Below are positions 1 to 8,404 of a stretch of 64,000 nucleotides of DNA, piece after piece. The DNA is from an uncultured Lachnospiraceae bacterium (GTDB lineage: Bacteria > Bacillota > Clostridia > Lachnospirales > Lachnospiraceae). The notes beneath the pieces were generated by a model that saw only the letters and a program-made list of their open reading frames with translations, was not told where the DNA came from and did not search any database. The DNA lies in the NCBI GenBank assembly GCA_910586615.1, contig CAJUJP010000018.1:1-64000 (forward strand). Reading direction: 5' to 3'. Both the position numbers and the translations under genes were made by a program. Each line of letters opens with the position of its first letter. The first letter of the stretch is position 1.

Positions 1-50
1 GGGCGGATTGGGGACTTGCACCCGTTAGAAACGTGCGCCGCAAGGCGCAC
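1..50 (-). mobile_element. Possible 5' end of a group II intron, cut by the window edge
   Basis: Read on the minus strand from position 50 downward, the sequence begins GTGCGCC, forms a perfect 7-bp hairpin (44-50 with 33-39, four-base loop), then continues with TCTAACGGGTGCAAGTCCC. Bacterial group II introns begin with GUGYG, and as I recall the family this GGTGCAAGTCCC stretch resembles intron domain I of clostridial introns. It lies just beyond a stem-loop downstream of groEL, and class C introns insert after such stem-loops. Only 50 bases are visible, so this is an inference; a short structured repeat is the alternative. Confidence 0.3.
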
Positions 51-57
51 CATAACG

Positions 58-92
58 AACGGGCATACCGCCGTTTAGACGATACGCCCGTT
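58..92 (-). terminator. Stem-loop downstream of groEL
   Basis: AACGGGC at 58-64 pairs with GCCCGTT at 86-92, extendable inward with one mismatch. It lies just after the groEL stop codon and is probably its transcript end. On the minus strand no strong T-run follows, so it may be a weak terminator or a 3' stabilising hairpin. AACGGG (58-63) can alternatively pair with CCCGTT (22-27). Confidence 0.4.
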
Positions 93-106
93 TTGCTTTG
101 TACCTG

Positions 107-1729
107 TTACATCATGCCCATACCCGGACCGCCTGCCGGCATAGCGGGTTCTGCTTCCTTGATATTAGCCACAACAGACTCTGTGGTCAGCAGTGTGGAA
201 GCTACACTGGTTGCATTCTGCAGTGCACTTCTTGTCACCTTGGCAGGATCAAGGATACCTGCGTCTACCATGTTCACATACTCTTCTTTCAGAGCGTCAA
301 ATCCGATGCCCACCTCAGATTCTTTTACCTTATTGATGATCACGGAGCCTTCCAGGCCGGCATTCGCCGCAATGTGATACAACGGAGCTTCCAGTGCTTT
401 CAATACGATCTGTGCACCTGTCTTCTCATCACCCTCTAATGTGTCTGCAAGCTTCGTTACTTCCTTGGATGCATGGATATATGCAGAACCACCGCCGGAA
501 ATAATGCCTTCTTCCACTGCTGCTCTTGTTGCTGCCAATGCATCCTCAAGACGGAGCTTAGCCTCTTTCATCTCTGTCTCTGTTGCAGCGCCTACGCGGA
601 TCACCGCTACACCGCCTGCCAGTTTTGCAAGACGCTCCTGCAGTTTCTCTTTATCAAAATCGGAAGTAGTCTCCTCGATCTGTTTCTTGATCTGGCCGAT
701 TCTTGCCTGGATTGCTTCCTTATCGCCCTCACCGTCTACGATCACGGTATTTTCTTTCTGAACCTTAACGGACTTCGCATGGCCTAACTGATCCATCGTA
801 GCATCCTTAAGTTCCAGACCAAGCTCGGAACTGATCACCTGGCCGCCTGTGAGGATCGCAATATCCTCAAGCATTGCTTTTCTTCTGTCGCCGTAGCCGG
901 GAGCTTTCACTGCAACTACATTGAATGTACCGCGCAGCTTGTTGACGATCAATGTGGTGAGCGCCTCGCCTTCCACATCCTCTGCAATGATCAGCAGCTT
1001 AGCGCCGGACTGTACAATCTGCTCTAAGATCGGCAGAATCTCCTGAATATTGGAAATCTTCTTATCTGTGATCAGAATGTACGGATTGTCGAGCACTGCC
1101 TCCATCTTATCCATATCAGTAGCCATATATGCGGAAATATAACCTCTGTCAAACTGCATACCTTCTACCAGATCAAGCTCTGTCAGCATGGTCTTGCTCT
1201 CTTCGATGGTGATAACGCCGTCGCCGGATACCTTCTCCATAGCGTCTGCCACCAGCTGTCCTACTTCCTCGTCACCTGATGAAACCGCTGCAACTCTGGC
1301 GATATGCTCCTTGCCTTTTACTTTGGAGCTCATCTTTGCGATGGCATCCACTGCACAGTCCGTTGCCTTCTTCATACCTTTTCTGAGGATGATCGGGTTA
1401 GCGCCTGCTGCCAGATTCTTCATGCCTGCGTTCACCATAGCCTGTGCCAGCACAGTAGCTGTTGTAGTACCGTCACCTGCCACGTCATTGGTCTTGGTTG
1501 CCACTTCTTTGACAAGCTGTGCGCCCATGTTCTCGAATGCATCCGCCAGTTCGATCTCTTTTGCAATGGTAACACCGTCATTGGTGATCAGCGGAGCGCC
1601 GTATGACTTATCCAGCACTACGTTTCTTCCCTTCGGTCCGAGTGTCACCCTTACGGTATCTGTCAACTGATTTACGCCTGATTCCAAGGCCGCTCTGGCC
1701 TCTGCACCATATTTGATTTCCTTTGCCAT
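107..1729 (-). CDS. groEL: Chaperonin GroEL (60 kDa subunit)
   Basis: This is the large subunit of the ATP-dependent GroEL-GroES folding chamber in the cytoplasm. The 540-residue protein is full length. It starts MAKEIKYGAEAR, carries the nucleotide-binding motif GDGTTTATVLAQ near residue 86, and ends with the typical Gly-Met tail (GGPGMGMM). The ATG is preceded by a GGAGGAAA ribosome site. It lies about 120 bases downstream of groES on the same strand and is surely co-transcribed from the CIRCE-controlled promoter. Nothing is unusual apart from the structured sequence directly after the stop. Confidence 0.98.
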   Translation of the reverse strand: MAKEIKYGAEARAALESGVNQLTDTVRVTLGPKGRNVVLDKSYGAPLITNDGVTIAKEIELADAFENMGAQLVKEVATKTNDVAGDGTTTATVLAQAMVNAGMKNLAAGANPIILRKGMKKATDCAVDAIAKMSSKVKGKEHIARVAAVSSGDEEVGQLVADAMEKVSGDGVITIEESKTMLTELDLVEGMQFDRGYISAYMATDMDKMEAVLDNPYILITDKKISNIQEILPILEQIVQSGAKLLIIAEDVEGEALTTLIVNKLRGTFNVVAVKAPGYGDRRKAMLEDIAILTGGQVISSELGLELKDATMDQLGHAKSVKVQKENTVIVDGEGDKEAIQARIGQIKKQIEETTSDFDKEKLQERLAKLAGGVAVIRVGAATETEMKEAKLRLEDALAATRAAVEEGIISGGGSAYIHASKEVTKLADTLEGDEKTGAQIVLKALEAPLYHIAANAGLEGSVIINKVKESEVGIGFDALKEEYVNMVDAGILDPAKVTRSALQNATSVASTLLTTESVVANIKEAEPAMPAGGPGMGMM

Positions 1730-1850
1730 GATAATTTTCCTCCTGGATTTCTGCTTGTTTCATTTACTGTTATTTCATAGTATTCACGGATCTGCATTCC
1801 CTGAATGCAATAATTACGCTGTTTCAGAATGATTTCTCTGATGCTGTTCC

Positions 1851-2135
1851 TTATTCAATGACAGCAAGAATATCGCTCTGTCTCACGATGATATACTCAT
1901 CCTCATCCAGCTTCACTTCTGTTCCTGAATATTTGGAATAGATCACCTGATCGCCGGCTTTCACTTCCATCTTTACTTCCTTGCCGTCTACAACGCCGCC
2001 GGGGCCGACTGCGATAACTTCTGCCTGCTGCGGTTTCTCTTTACTCTGTCCCGGTAATACGATTCCGGATTTGGTCGTCTCTTCTGCAACCAACTGTTTT
2101 AATACAACTCTGTCGCCAAGTGGTGTTAATTTCAT
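1851..2135 (-). CDS. groES: Co-chaperonin GroES
   Basis: GroES is the 10 kDa heptameric lid of the GroEL chamber. The 94-residue product is normal length and has the family signature near the start (KLTPLGDRVVLKQ) and the mobile loop region around residues 16-33. It is preceded by an AAGGAGGAG ribosome site and, further upstream, by a perfect CIRCE element. It is the first gene of groES-groEL, so HrcA repression and heat induction are expected. Confidence 0.98.
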   Translation of the reverse strand: MKLTPLGDRVVLKQLVAEETTKSGIVLPGQSKEKPQQAEVIAVGPGGVVDGKEVKMEVKAGDQVIYSKYSGTEVKLDEDEYIIVRQSDILAVIE

Positions 2136-2184
2136 CTTTACTCCTCCTTATTGCTGACGCATTTTTACTTTTTTCATCATATTA

Positions 2185-2211
2185 TTAGCACTCTGCATTG
2201 TTGAGTGCTAA
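2185..2211. promoter_or_regulatory. CIRCE operator (HrcA binding site)
   Basis: Exact match to the CIRCE consensus: TTAGCACTC, nine bases, GAGTGCTAA. It sits between the predicted groES promoter and the groES start codon, the classical place for HrcA repression of class I heat-shock genes. Confidence 0.97.
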
Positions 2212-2223
2212 TCACTAAAACAT

Positions 2224-2252
2224 ATATTATCTACATATGCATGTGTTTGCAA
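2224..2252 (-). promoter_or_regulatory. Sigma-A promoter of groES-groEL
   Basis: On the minus strand a -35 box TTGCAA (2247-2252) and a -10 box TAATAT (2224-2229) are separated by exactly 17 bases. The CIRCE element begins 12 bases downstream, so HrcA would sit over the transcription start. Confidence 0.7.
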
Positions 2253-2360
2253 ACCGGTTTATTGTCATTTTACTCATTATATCTCTCATTATCTTATATT
2301 TTCTTTTATTTACTCTCTTTATCTCGTTTTCTTCTATAATGAAAGGATTTAATTTTTATT

Positions 2361-3215
2361 TTAGAATTTGGACTTGTGATCCGGCCTTTCCTGACAGCAG
2401 ATCTGATAATACTCTCCCGGCGTCATCTGAAACTCTTTCTTAAAGGCACGGAAAAAATGATTATATCCTCCGAAACCTGCTTTTGTATAAACGTCACTGA
2501 TGGGCATTCCTTCCGCAATGTATCTGGCGCAGAGCGCAAGCTTCGTTTTGATGATATAGCTGTGCACGGTCTGGCCTGTTCCTTTTTTAAATTCCCGCAG
2601 GATATGCCGCTGACTGATATTAAATTCCCGTTCCAGCCGTGCCAGCGGGATTTCTTCCGTAATATGTTCCTTGATGTAGAACATAAGCGAATCTAACAGC
2701 ATTTCTTTCATCTCCGGCTCTCTTCTTCCTTCTTTTTCCATCTTCCGGAAAGCCCGCGCAAGAAAGACCGCTATCAGAGAAAGGAGGCTGAATCTGTAGA
2801 TGGAATCGCCGAGTTCCGGCACATTTTCCTGTTTTGCCAGATCCACAATCAGATTTTTCGTAATCATCATCAGACTGTTTTCGGCGGTAACTGATATACA
2901 TTCCGAAGGAAGGGCCTCAAAATACTCCTTAAAGTTCATTTCCTCACCGGAAAGTTCTTCTAAGAGCCCGTCGGAAAGCTGAATGGAAAGTAATTCCAGC
3001 GGAAAAGTGCCCGATGTACTGCTCAGTACCAGTGAAGTTCCCGGCTTGAGCATCAGAAACTCATGGACACCGCAGCGGAATTGCTCCTCTTTGTATTTAC
3101 ATGTAAAACTGCCTGTTTTTGTGAGAATAAACCGGTAATATCCTCCGGAAGATACAGAAACTTTTTCAGAACCTTCACAAATTCTTTCAGAAATGAGATA
3201 TGCTTTTTTCTCCAC
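2361..3215 (-). CDS. AraC family transcriptional regulator
   Basis: A 284-residue DNA-binding regulator. The N-terminal ~165 residues look like a cupin-type sensing domain (YRFILTKTGSFTCKYKEEQFRCG, a beta-rich stretch). The C-terminal ~100 residues hold two helix-turn-helix motifs of the AraC type, with the second in SDVYTKAGFGGYNHFFRAFKK and the usual MTPGEYY ending. Translation starts at a GTG preceded by AAAGGAG six bases away. It is divergent from the membrane alpha/beta hydrolase gene at 3389, with about 170 bases between, so that gene is the likeliest target. The ligand is unknown. Confidence 0.88.
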   Translation of the reverse strand: MEKKAYLISERICEGSEKVSVSSGGYYRFILTKTGSFTCKYKEEQFRCGVHEFLMLKPGTSLVLSSTSGTFPLELLSIQLSDGLLEELSGEEMNFKEYFEALPSECISVTAENSLMMITKNLIVDLAKQENVPELGDSIYRFSLLSLIAVFLARAFRKMEKEGRREPEMKEMLLDSLMFYIKEHITEEIPLARLEREFNISQRHILREFKKGTGQTVHSYIIKTKLALCARYIAEGMPISDVYTKAGFGGYNHFFRAFKKEFQMTPGEYYQICCQERPDHKSKF

Positions 3216-3388
3216 GCCTGTCTCCTTTTATGCTGTACTTTCAATTTCCTGCATTATATATTCTATTTGTGTCATGATCAACAGTATCGACGGCATGATG
3301 TCGCTTTTTGTCTGCAGGATGTCCGAATATGTATATGAGCCTCCTGATCAATTGTCTATAATCAGTCTTACAAAGGAGGTATTTTATT

Positions 3389-5290
3389 ATGGAAGCAAAA
3401 AATCAAAAGAGGGTTGCTCCTCAAAAAGCACTTGTAATTTCTCTGATCTTTACTCTCTTCTTTACCACATTATCCGGTGCCATTCTTCGCGACTTTGGAA
3501 ATATCAGTATTTCTACCGTAAGCTTAAGTACCCAAAACGGAAACCGGATATCGGCACGGATTTTCAAACCTCACTCCGCTACAGCACAGAATCCGGCCCC
3601 CGCAGTGATTCTTACCCATGGACTGACCGTCAACAAAGAGAGCTATTCCCAGTATGGACTGGAACTTGCGCGCAGAGGTTTCGTCGTTATCCTGCCCGAC
3701 ATGCTCAATCATGGGGATTCCGACGTCACGGGGCCGGAGGTCTACTTTGCACCGGCTAAGGTAAATGAAGCATATGGTTCTTATGCGGCAGTGAGATACG
3801 CCGGAACTTTGGATTATGTGGACAAGTCCCAGATCGGTGTTGCCGGGCATTCCGCAGGCGGACAGGCGGCGAATAACTGCGTCAGAATAGACAACCAGGC
3901 AGACAGTCAACTGATTTCCGCGATTTATCTGATCTCTTCCGATCCTGTATTTATGGACGAAACAGGATCCTGGGCCAATATTTATGGTTCCAGAGACCTG
4001 GGAGTTTATTATACCGTTTATGATCATGTCTACTTCCGGGGAAGTGATGCCGAAGGACAGCCAATGAATGTACAAGAATGGCTGAGTTCCGACAGCGCCA
4101 AATCTCTGTTTGCCTTCGGACAGGCTCCTTCTGCTTTTGAGGGTGACCATGTGGTTCCCGGACACAGTTACGTTGCTGATATAGATGGCGTCAAGGCTCT
4201 GCGCCGGGTCAATTCCGCCGAGGAAATTCATGCAAAACCCCAGGGTGGACCCAATGCCCTTGCCGCAGTATGTGACTTTTTCCAGGATTGTTTCAAAGCA
4301 CCCAATTACATCGTCGGTCAGAATCAGCATTTTGTGCTTTTGACCATCAGCAATCTGCTCGGACTCTCAGGCGTTCTTATGTGCTGTGTATTCGTTCTGG
4401 GATGTCTTACGCGTATCCGGTTTTTCGCCTGTCTGCAGGAAGGTGAGACGGCAGTGCTGCGACCGGCTCCGAATAAAACCGGCAAACGGTGGTTCTGGGT
4501 ACTGACAGCCGCGAACTGCGCATTTGCCTTCTTCAGCATCAGCATGATCTTCAGGCTGGGATTCGGCTATTGCTGCTCCACTGTTTTCGCCCAGCAGCCT
4601 TCGAATATTTATGCTCTCTGGGCACTGCTTAACGGTACTTTTATGTTGATCACTTCTTTTGTATCTTATGCACTGTACGGAAAAAAGAACGGGGATTCCA
4701 TGACAAGCTGGGGACTGAAGATTCCGACCGGAAGACTTTTGAAAAGCATACTGGTTTCTTTGCTCGCCTGCACGGCAGTATTCCTGCTGGTGGCGGCTGC
4801 AAACAATCTATTTGACGTGGATTACCATTATTATCTGTGGGGACTCAAAAACATCCCTGTAAAAAATCTGGGTGTGTTCTTTGCCTATCTTCCCGCCTAC
4901 CTGCTCTTTGGCATTGCCGTATCCATCGCACTCAACAGCGCTTACCACTGTAAAATCGCCAGAGAACCGGAGTGGGTCAATGATCTGTTTTTTGCAGTCA
5001 TGAATATGCTGCCGGCTCTTGTGATCACTCTGACCGGCTACTATCTCTATGCGAAAAGCGGCGTGAAACCTTTTGTTTTCGGCTCTACCTATACATATAC
5101 CTATACGATCAATGCCATCCCGGTATTCCCGGTGGCTGTCATTCTGATCCGCCGGTTGTTTAAACGCTGCAATAACCCGTATATTCCCGGTATCATAGCA
5201 GGTATTCTTTTGTGCTGGCTGCAGGTATCCTGTTCCTTCACCTTCCATGCGAATATGTACTATGGACCGATGGCTGCATATCTGCCCTGA
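3389..5290 (+). CDS. Alpha/beta hydrolase fused to a polytopic membrane domain
   Basis: A 633-residue protein with an N-terminal membrane anchor (about residues 13-33), an alpha/beta hydrolase domain outside the membrane (about 55-300), and roughly seven further hydrophobic segments in the C-terminal half. The nucleophile elbow is GHSAGG with Ser155, and ILTHGLT near residue 75 would form the oxyanion hole. This suggests an esterase or dienelactone-hydrolase-like enzyme tethered at the cell surface; the substrate is unknown. A strong AAAGGAGGT site lies eight bases before the ATG and a TATAAT at 3357-3362 may be its -10 box. It is divergent from an AraC regulator and ends at a bidirectional terminator. 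The role of the C-terminal membrane part is not clear. Confidence 0.8.
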   Translation: MEAKNQKRVAPQKALVISLIFTLFFTTLSGAILRDFGNISISTVSLSTQNGNRISARIFKPHSATAQNPAPAVILTHGLTVNKESYSQYGLELARRGFVVILPDMLNHGDSDVTGPEVYFAPAKVNEAYGSYAAVRYAGTLDYVDKSQIGVAGHSAGGQAANNCVRIDNQADSQLISAIYLISSDPVFMDETGSWANIYGSRDLGVYYTVYDHVYFRGSDAEGQPMNVQEWLSSDSAKSLFAFGQAPSAFEGDHVVPGHSYVADIDGVKALRRVNSAEEIHAKPQGGPNALAAVCDFFQDCFKAPNYIVGQNQHFVLLTISNLLGLSGVLMCCVFVLGCLTRIRFFACLQEGETAVLRPAPNKTGKRWFWVLTAANCAFAFFSISMIFRLGFGYCCSTVFAQQPSNIYALWALLNGTFMLITSFVSYALYGKKNGDSMTSWGLKIPTGRLLKSILVSLLACTAVFLLVAAANNLFDVDYHYYLWGLKNIPVKNLGVFFAYLPAYLLFGIAVSIALNSAYHCKIAREPEWVNDLFFAVMNMLPALVITLTGYYLYAKSGVKPFVFGSTYTYTYTINAIPVFPVAVILIRRLFKRCNNPYIPGIIAGILLCWLQVSCSFTFHANMYYGPMAAYLP

Positions 5291-5321
5291 TAAACTCTAC
5301 AATTACCCGGTGCACCTAAAA

Positions 5322-5357
5322 AGACGGAAGCAATGCTGTAACACATTGCTTCCGTCT
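5322..5357. terminator. Bidirectional terminator between convergent genes
   Basis: A perfect 14-bp stem (AGACGGAAGCAATG at 5322-5335 with its complement at 5344-5357) sits between the convergent hydrolase and GGDEF genes. A-rich sequence on the left gives TTTT for the minus strand. It probably ends both transcripts. Confidence 0.85.
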
Positions 5358-5369
5358 GTCTGTAATTTA

Positions 5370-6299
5370 TTACTTCACGCCATGCGCAAGACGCTCCCGG
5401 TATCCGGGCGCATTCTTGATCTCAAACTTATTGTCAAACATCTCATATTCCGCATCCGGCAGCTTATCCTTTAACTGCTCTTCCACGTTCGTCTTATAGA
5501 CAAGCCCGCAGGCCACAGAAGGCGCCAGAACAGGATCCTCGTAATCCAGACATGCTTTCTGTACATTGGCACAGAACTGCTCCGCCTCCCCGTCCTCAGC
5601 CATGGGGATCAGCGTGATAAACACATCCCCGTCCACACGCCCGATGACATAACCCGGCTTCGCCTGCTGTTTGAGGATATCGGCAATGATACGGATCAAT
5701 CTGTCGCTCTCCTCATCACCGAAATGATCATTGGCAAATTTCCAGTCATTGATATTAACATTGACCACCGCCACCGGAACGATCTCGGCACGGTCAATCG
5801 TGTGCATACGCTCTTCAAAGTAACTCTTGTGATATACACCTGTCAGCACATCTTCTTTCTCACCTCTGGCCGTCTGGACATGCTGTACACCAACCTTCTC
5901 TTCCAGTTCATCCATATAAATAGAAGATTCCATATGTAAATATGCCTCTTCTCCCCACTGGGAAAGCATTACGGCAAAACCGTCCAGCATATGCTCCACC
6001 GCCTGCCGCTTCTCTTCCGGCACCTGATCCGTCTCCGCATACAGATGCGCGATCGTTCTTCCGCAGACTCTGACTTTACGGCCGGGCTCGCCGACTACAT
6101 CCGGTGTAAAACCGGCAAATCCGCCCACCGACACCACTTTCTCTCCATGCCGCTCCGTGATCAGAAGCGCCACATCCATCGCCGTGTGGAGTGCCTTGCA
6201 GTACTCCGTCAGTGTATCAAGCGCATACAAATTATCCAGCTTATAATTTCTGATATTCTCTTTGATTCTTTTTTCAAAAGGAACTGCCTTATAGTTCAT
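5370..6299 (-). CDS. GGDEF-domain protein with degenerate active site
   Basis: A 309-residue cytosolic protein. Residues ~1-130 form a GAF/PocR-like sensory region (no membrane segment) and ~150-300 a GGDEF fold, recognised from LTGVYHKSYFEERM and VVNVNINDWKFANDHFGDEESDRLI. The active-site loop reads GRVDGDVF (residues 220-227) where active diguanylate cyclases have RxGGDEF, so cyclic-di-GMP synthesis is unlikely. It may act as a nucleotide-binding sensor or partner. It lies 122 bases downstream of the GGDEF-EAL gene on the same strand and may be co-transcribed. Confidence 0.8.
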   Translation of the reverse strand: MNYKAVPFEKRIKENIRNYKLDNLYALDTLTEYCKALHTAMDVALLITERHGEKVVSVGGFAGFTPDVVGEPGRKVRVCGRTIAHLYAETDQVPEEKRQAVEHMLDGFAVMLSQWGEEAYLHMESSIYMDELEEKVGVQHVQTARGEKEDVLTGVYHKSYFEERMHTIDRAEIVPVAVVNVNINDWKFANDHFGDEESDRLIRIIADILKQQAKPGYVIGRVDGDVFITLIPMAEDGEAEQFCANVQKACLDYEDPVLAPSVACGLVYKTNVEEQLKDKLPDAEYEMFDNKFEIKNAPGYRERLAHGVK

Positions 6300-6421
6300 A
6301 CTCTGTAATCTCCTGTCCCCGTCTCTTATAATTCAGTATAACTTTTTTATGATGTTTTGTCCAGTAACTGACGCGTTCATTTTCAGACTTCAGACAAGTT
6401 AATGAAAGAGGTAGGAAGACG

Positions 6422-8176
6422 TCAGTGCGCCGCATGATTCTGCTTTGCCAGAAGCTCATAAAACTCATCTTTCGGCATGGGCTTTGCATAGTAGTAGCCC
6501 TGTACCTGATCGCAGCCGATCTTTTGCAGCAGTTCTACCTGTTCTCTTGTCTCCACGCCTTCCGCAAGCAGTCCCAGCCCAAGCTTATCAGACATGGAAA
6601 CCACCTGTTCCAGTATGACTCTCCCCTTATCGGAAACCATCATGTTCTCTATAAATTTCTTATCCAGTTTGATCACGTCAAAAGGTGTTTCCAGAAGAAT
6701 ATTCAGGGAGGAATATCCACTTCCGAAATCGTCCATCAAAAGCGTATAACCTTCGCTTTTTAATTCAAACGCTTTCATGCTGACCTGCCGGTCATCCACC
6801 GTCTCTGTGATTTCCAGTTCCAGCAGTTCCCTGGGAATATCCATATCCCTGATCAGCCCGTCAAGCACTTTGATACACGCATCATCTGTCAGATGGACTC
6901 TGGATACATTTACGGAAACCGGGCAGGATGCAATCCCCTCATCTTCACACTTCCTGATGAAACGGCATGCCTCCTCCCATATATAGTAATCCACTTTTCT
7001 GATAAACCCGTTCTCCTCTATGATGGGAATAAACTGATCCGGATAGATCATGCCCCGTTCCGGATGCCGCCATCTCACAAGCGCCTCTGCACCGATGATT
7101 TCATTTCTTGCTATGCTGTACTTCGGCTGAAGATACATCATAAACTGATGCTCGGTAATCGCCGCCTGCATGTTCTCCTCAATAAATTTCCTGTTATACA
7201 GAGATTCCTTAAACTGCTCTTTATAGAAAACAATATTGGTCATGCTGTTTTTCTTTGCGGCTCTTCTCGCCATAGCCGCACGGTCTTCCATCTGACGCAG
7301 TTCCATGCTTTTGTCTTCAACTGTATACACACCGTAAAACATCCGGAGTTTCACATCCTTAAAACTTTCCGTCACACCGTCCAGTCTCTGTATAAACTCC
7401 ACCAGTTCTGCTTCTCTGTCATACTCCATCACAACCATGAACACATCACTGCGCAGATTGACAAAATACTTATTATCTCCGCACATCTCCTGCAGCCGTC
7501 CCGCCACAAAATCCAGTATCTCATCGCCGAATTTCTCACCGTACAGGTCATTGACAATCTTGAACCTGCTTATGTCAAACTGTATAAACCCTATATTTCT
7601 CGTGGAAGAAAATATAAGATTAATAACATTTCTTCTGAACTGCCGGATCCTGCCCACCGTCTTGAGCACAATCTGCATCTCATCATTCCTGGGAATATCT
7701 TCCAGATTAATACTGCTCTCCGTGATATCCTGAAAATACTCTTTCAGCATATCTTCCAATATTTCAATACTGATATGGATCGCCTTCGGACACTTCTGCA
7801 GGATCAGCCCTTCACTGCGGATCGCCGCTATTCCTTCCGGCTTCGAGATATCCCTTCCAAGAATGTCCCGACAGTTAACCGCGCCGTCCATGCGTTCTGT
7901 AAACAGTCTGATAAATTCCTCTGTTTTCTTATTTCCGTAGACTTCCCGTTCCTGATCCTGCGCATCATAAAATCCCAGCGCCATTCCAATCACCAGCAGT
8001 GCAGCCGTGATACAGCCGCAGGTTCCGCCCTGGCGCATCCCGCCTCCGAAACAGGTACTGATCTTGAACGCCGTCTTCAGATCCAGACCGAAATCTTCCG
8101 CAAATGCCCCGAACAGTGCCTGGGAACAGTGATATTTCTGGTGTAAAAGCTGTTCTGCCTTTTCTTTATGTGTCAT
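6422..8176 (-). CDS. C_GCAxxG_C_C domain fused to GGDEF-EAL, probable c-di-GMP phosphodiesterase
   Basis: A 584-residue three-part protein. Residues 1-150 match the C_GCAxxG_C_C family (a putative redox domain), with Cys17, 42, 53, 55, 102 and 129 and the core CFGGGMRQGGTCGCITAALL. Residues ~165-310 are a GGDEF domain with a dead loop (LRSDVF at 241-246). Residues ~330-575 are an EAL domain keeping the usual catalytic and metal residues: EALVRW, VNVSR, ELEITET, DDFGSGYSSL, IKLDKKF, EGVE and QGYYYAKP. It should therefore hydrolyse c-di-GMP, perhaps under redox or metal control by its N-terminal cysteines. No membrane segment is visible. The ATG has a GTGAGGG ribosome site. The domain combination is unusual. 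Confidence 0.88.
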   Translation of the reverse strand: MTHKEKAEQLLHQKYHCSQALFGAFAEDFGLDLKTAFKISTCFGGGMRQGGTCGCITAALLVIGMALGFYDAQDQEREVYGNKKTEEFIRLFTERMDGAVNCRDILGRDISKPEGIAAIRSEGLILQKCPKAIHISIEILEDMLKEYFQDITESSINLEDIPRNDEMQIVLKTVGRIRQFRRNVINLIFSSTRNIGFIQFDISRFKIVNDLYGEKFGDEILDFVAGRLQEMCGDNKYFVNLRSDVFMVVMEYDREAELVEFIQRLDGVTESFKDVKLRMFYGVYTVEDKSMELRQMEDRAAMARRAAKKNSMTNIVFYKEQFKESLYNRKFIEENMQAAITEHQFMMYLQPKYSIARNEIIGAEALVRWRHPERGMIYPDQFIPIIEENGFIRKVDYYIWEEACRFIRKCEDEGIASCPVSVNVSRVHLTDDACIKVLDGLIRDMDIPRELLELEITETVDDRQVSMKAFELKSEGYTLLMDDFGSGYSSLNILLETPFDVIKLDKKFIENMMVSDKGRVILEQVVSMSDKLGLGLLAEGVETREQVELLQKIGCDQVQGYYYAKPMPKDEFYELLAKQNHAAH

Positions 8177-8320
8177 GCTTAGCCCTCACTTCCGTTGACC
8201 ATAACGCCGGCCATGCCGGCCGCACATCATGGTGCTCTGATACTGCACTATATTCTAGCAAATATCCCTGAAATTGTGAAGTTAAAAAAACGTTAATCGA
8301 ATCGGACACCATACACGGCA

Positions 8321-8364
8321 AAACTCACCCCAGTTATGCCAAGACCATAAATTGAAGTGAGTTT
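8321..8364 (-). terminator. Terminator of the glycan enzyme operon
   Basis: AAACTCAC (8321-8328) pairs with GTGAGTTT (8357-8364), with further imperfect pairing inside, 40 bases beyond the GH38 stop codon. Read on the minus strand the stem ends in TTTT. The sequence resembles the terminator after tpiA at 21423-21463. Confidence 0.7.
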
Positions 8365-8404
8365 CCCGATACAATATATTCAGATATTCCTTAAAAATAA
8401 CCGT

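Noticed and set aside
3524..4330. Minus-strand open frame of 268 codons inside the hydrolase gene
   Set aside because: Opposite strand of a well-supported gene; no start signals and no recognisable motif.
6893..8146. Open frame of 417 codons on the plus strand, opposite the GGDEF-EAL gene
   Set aside because: It is antisense to a gene with clear domains, has no ribosome site, and its translation shows no family or normal composition.
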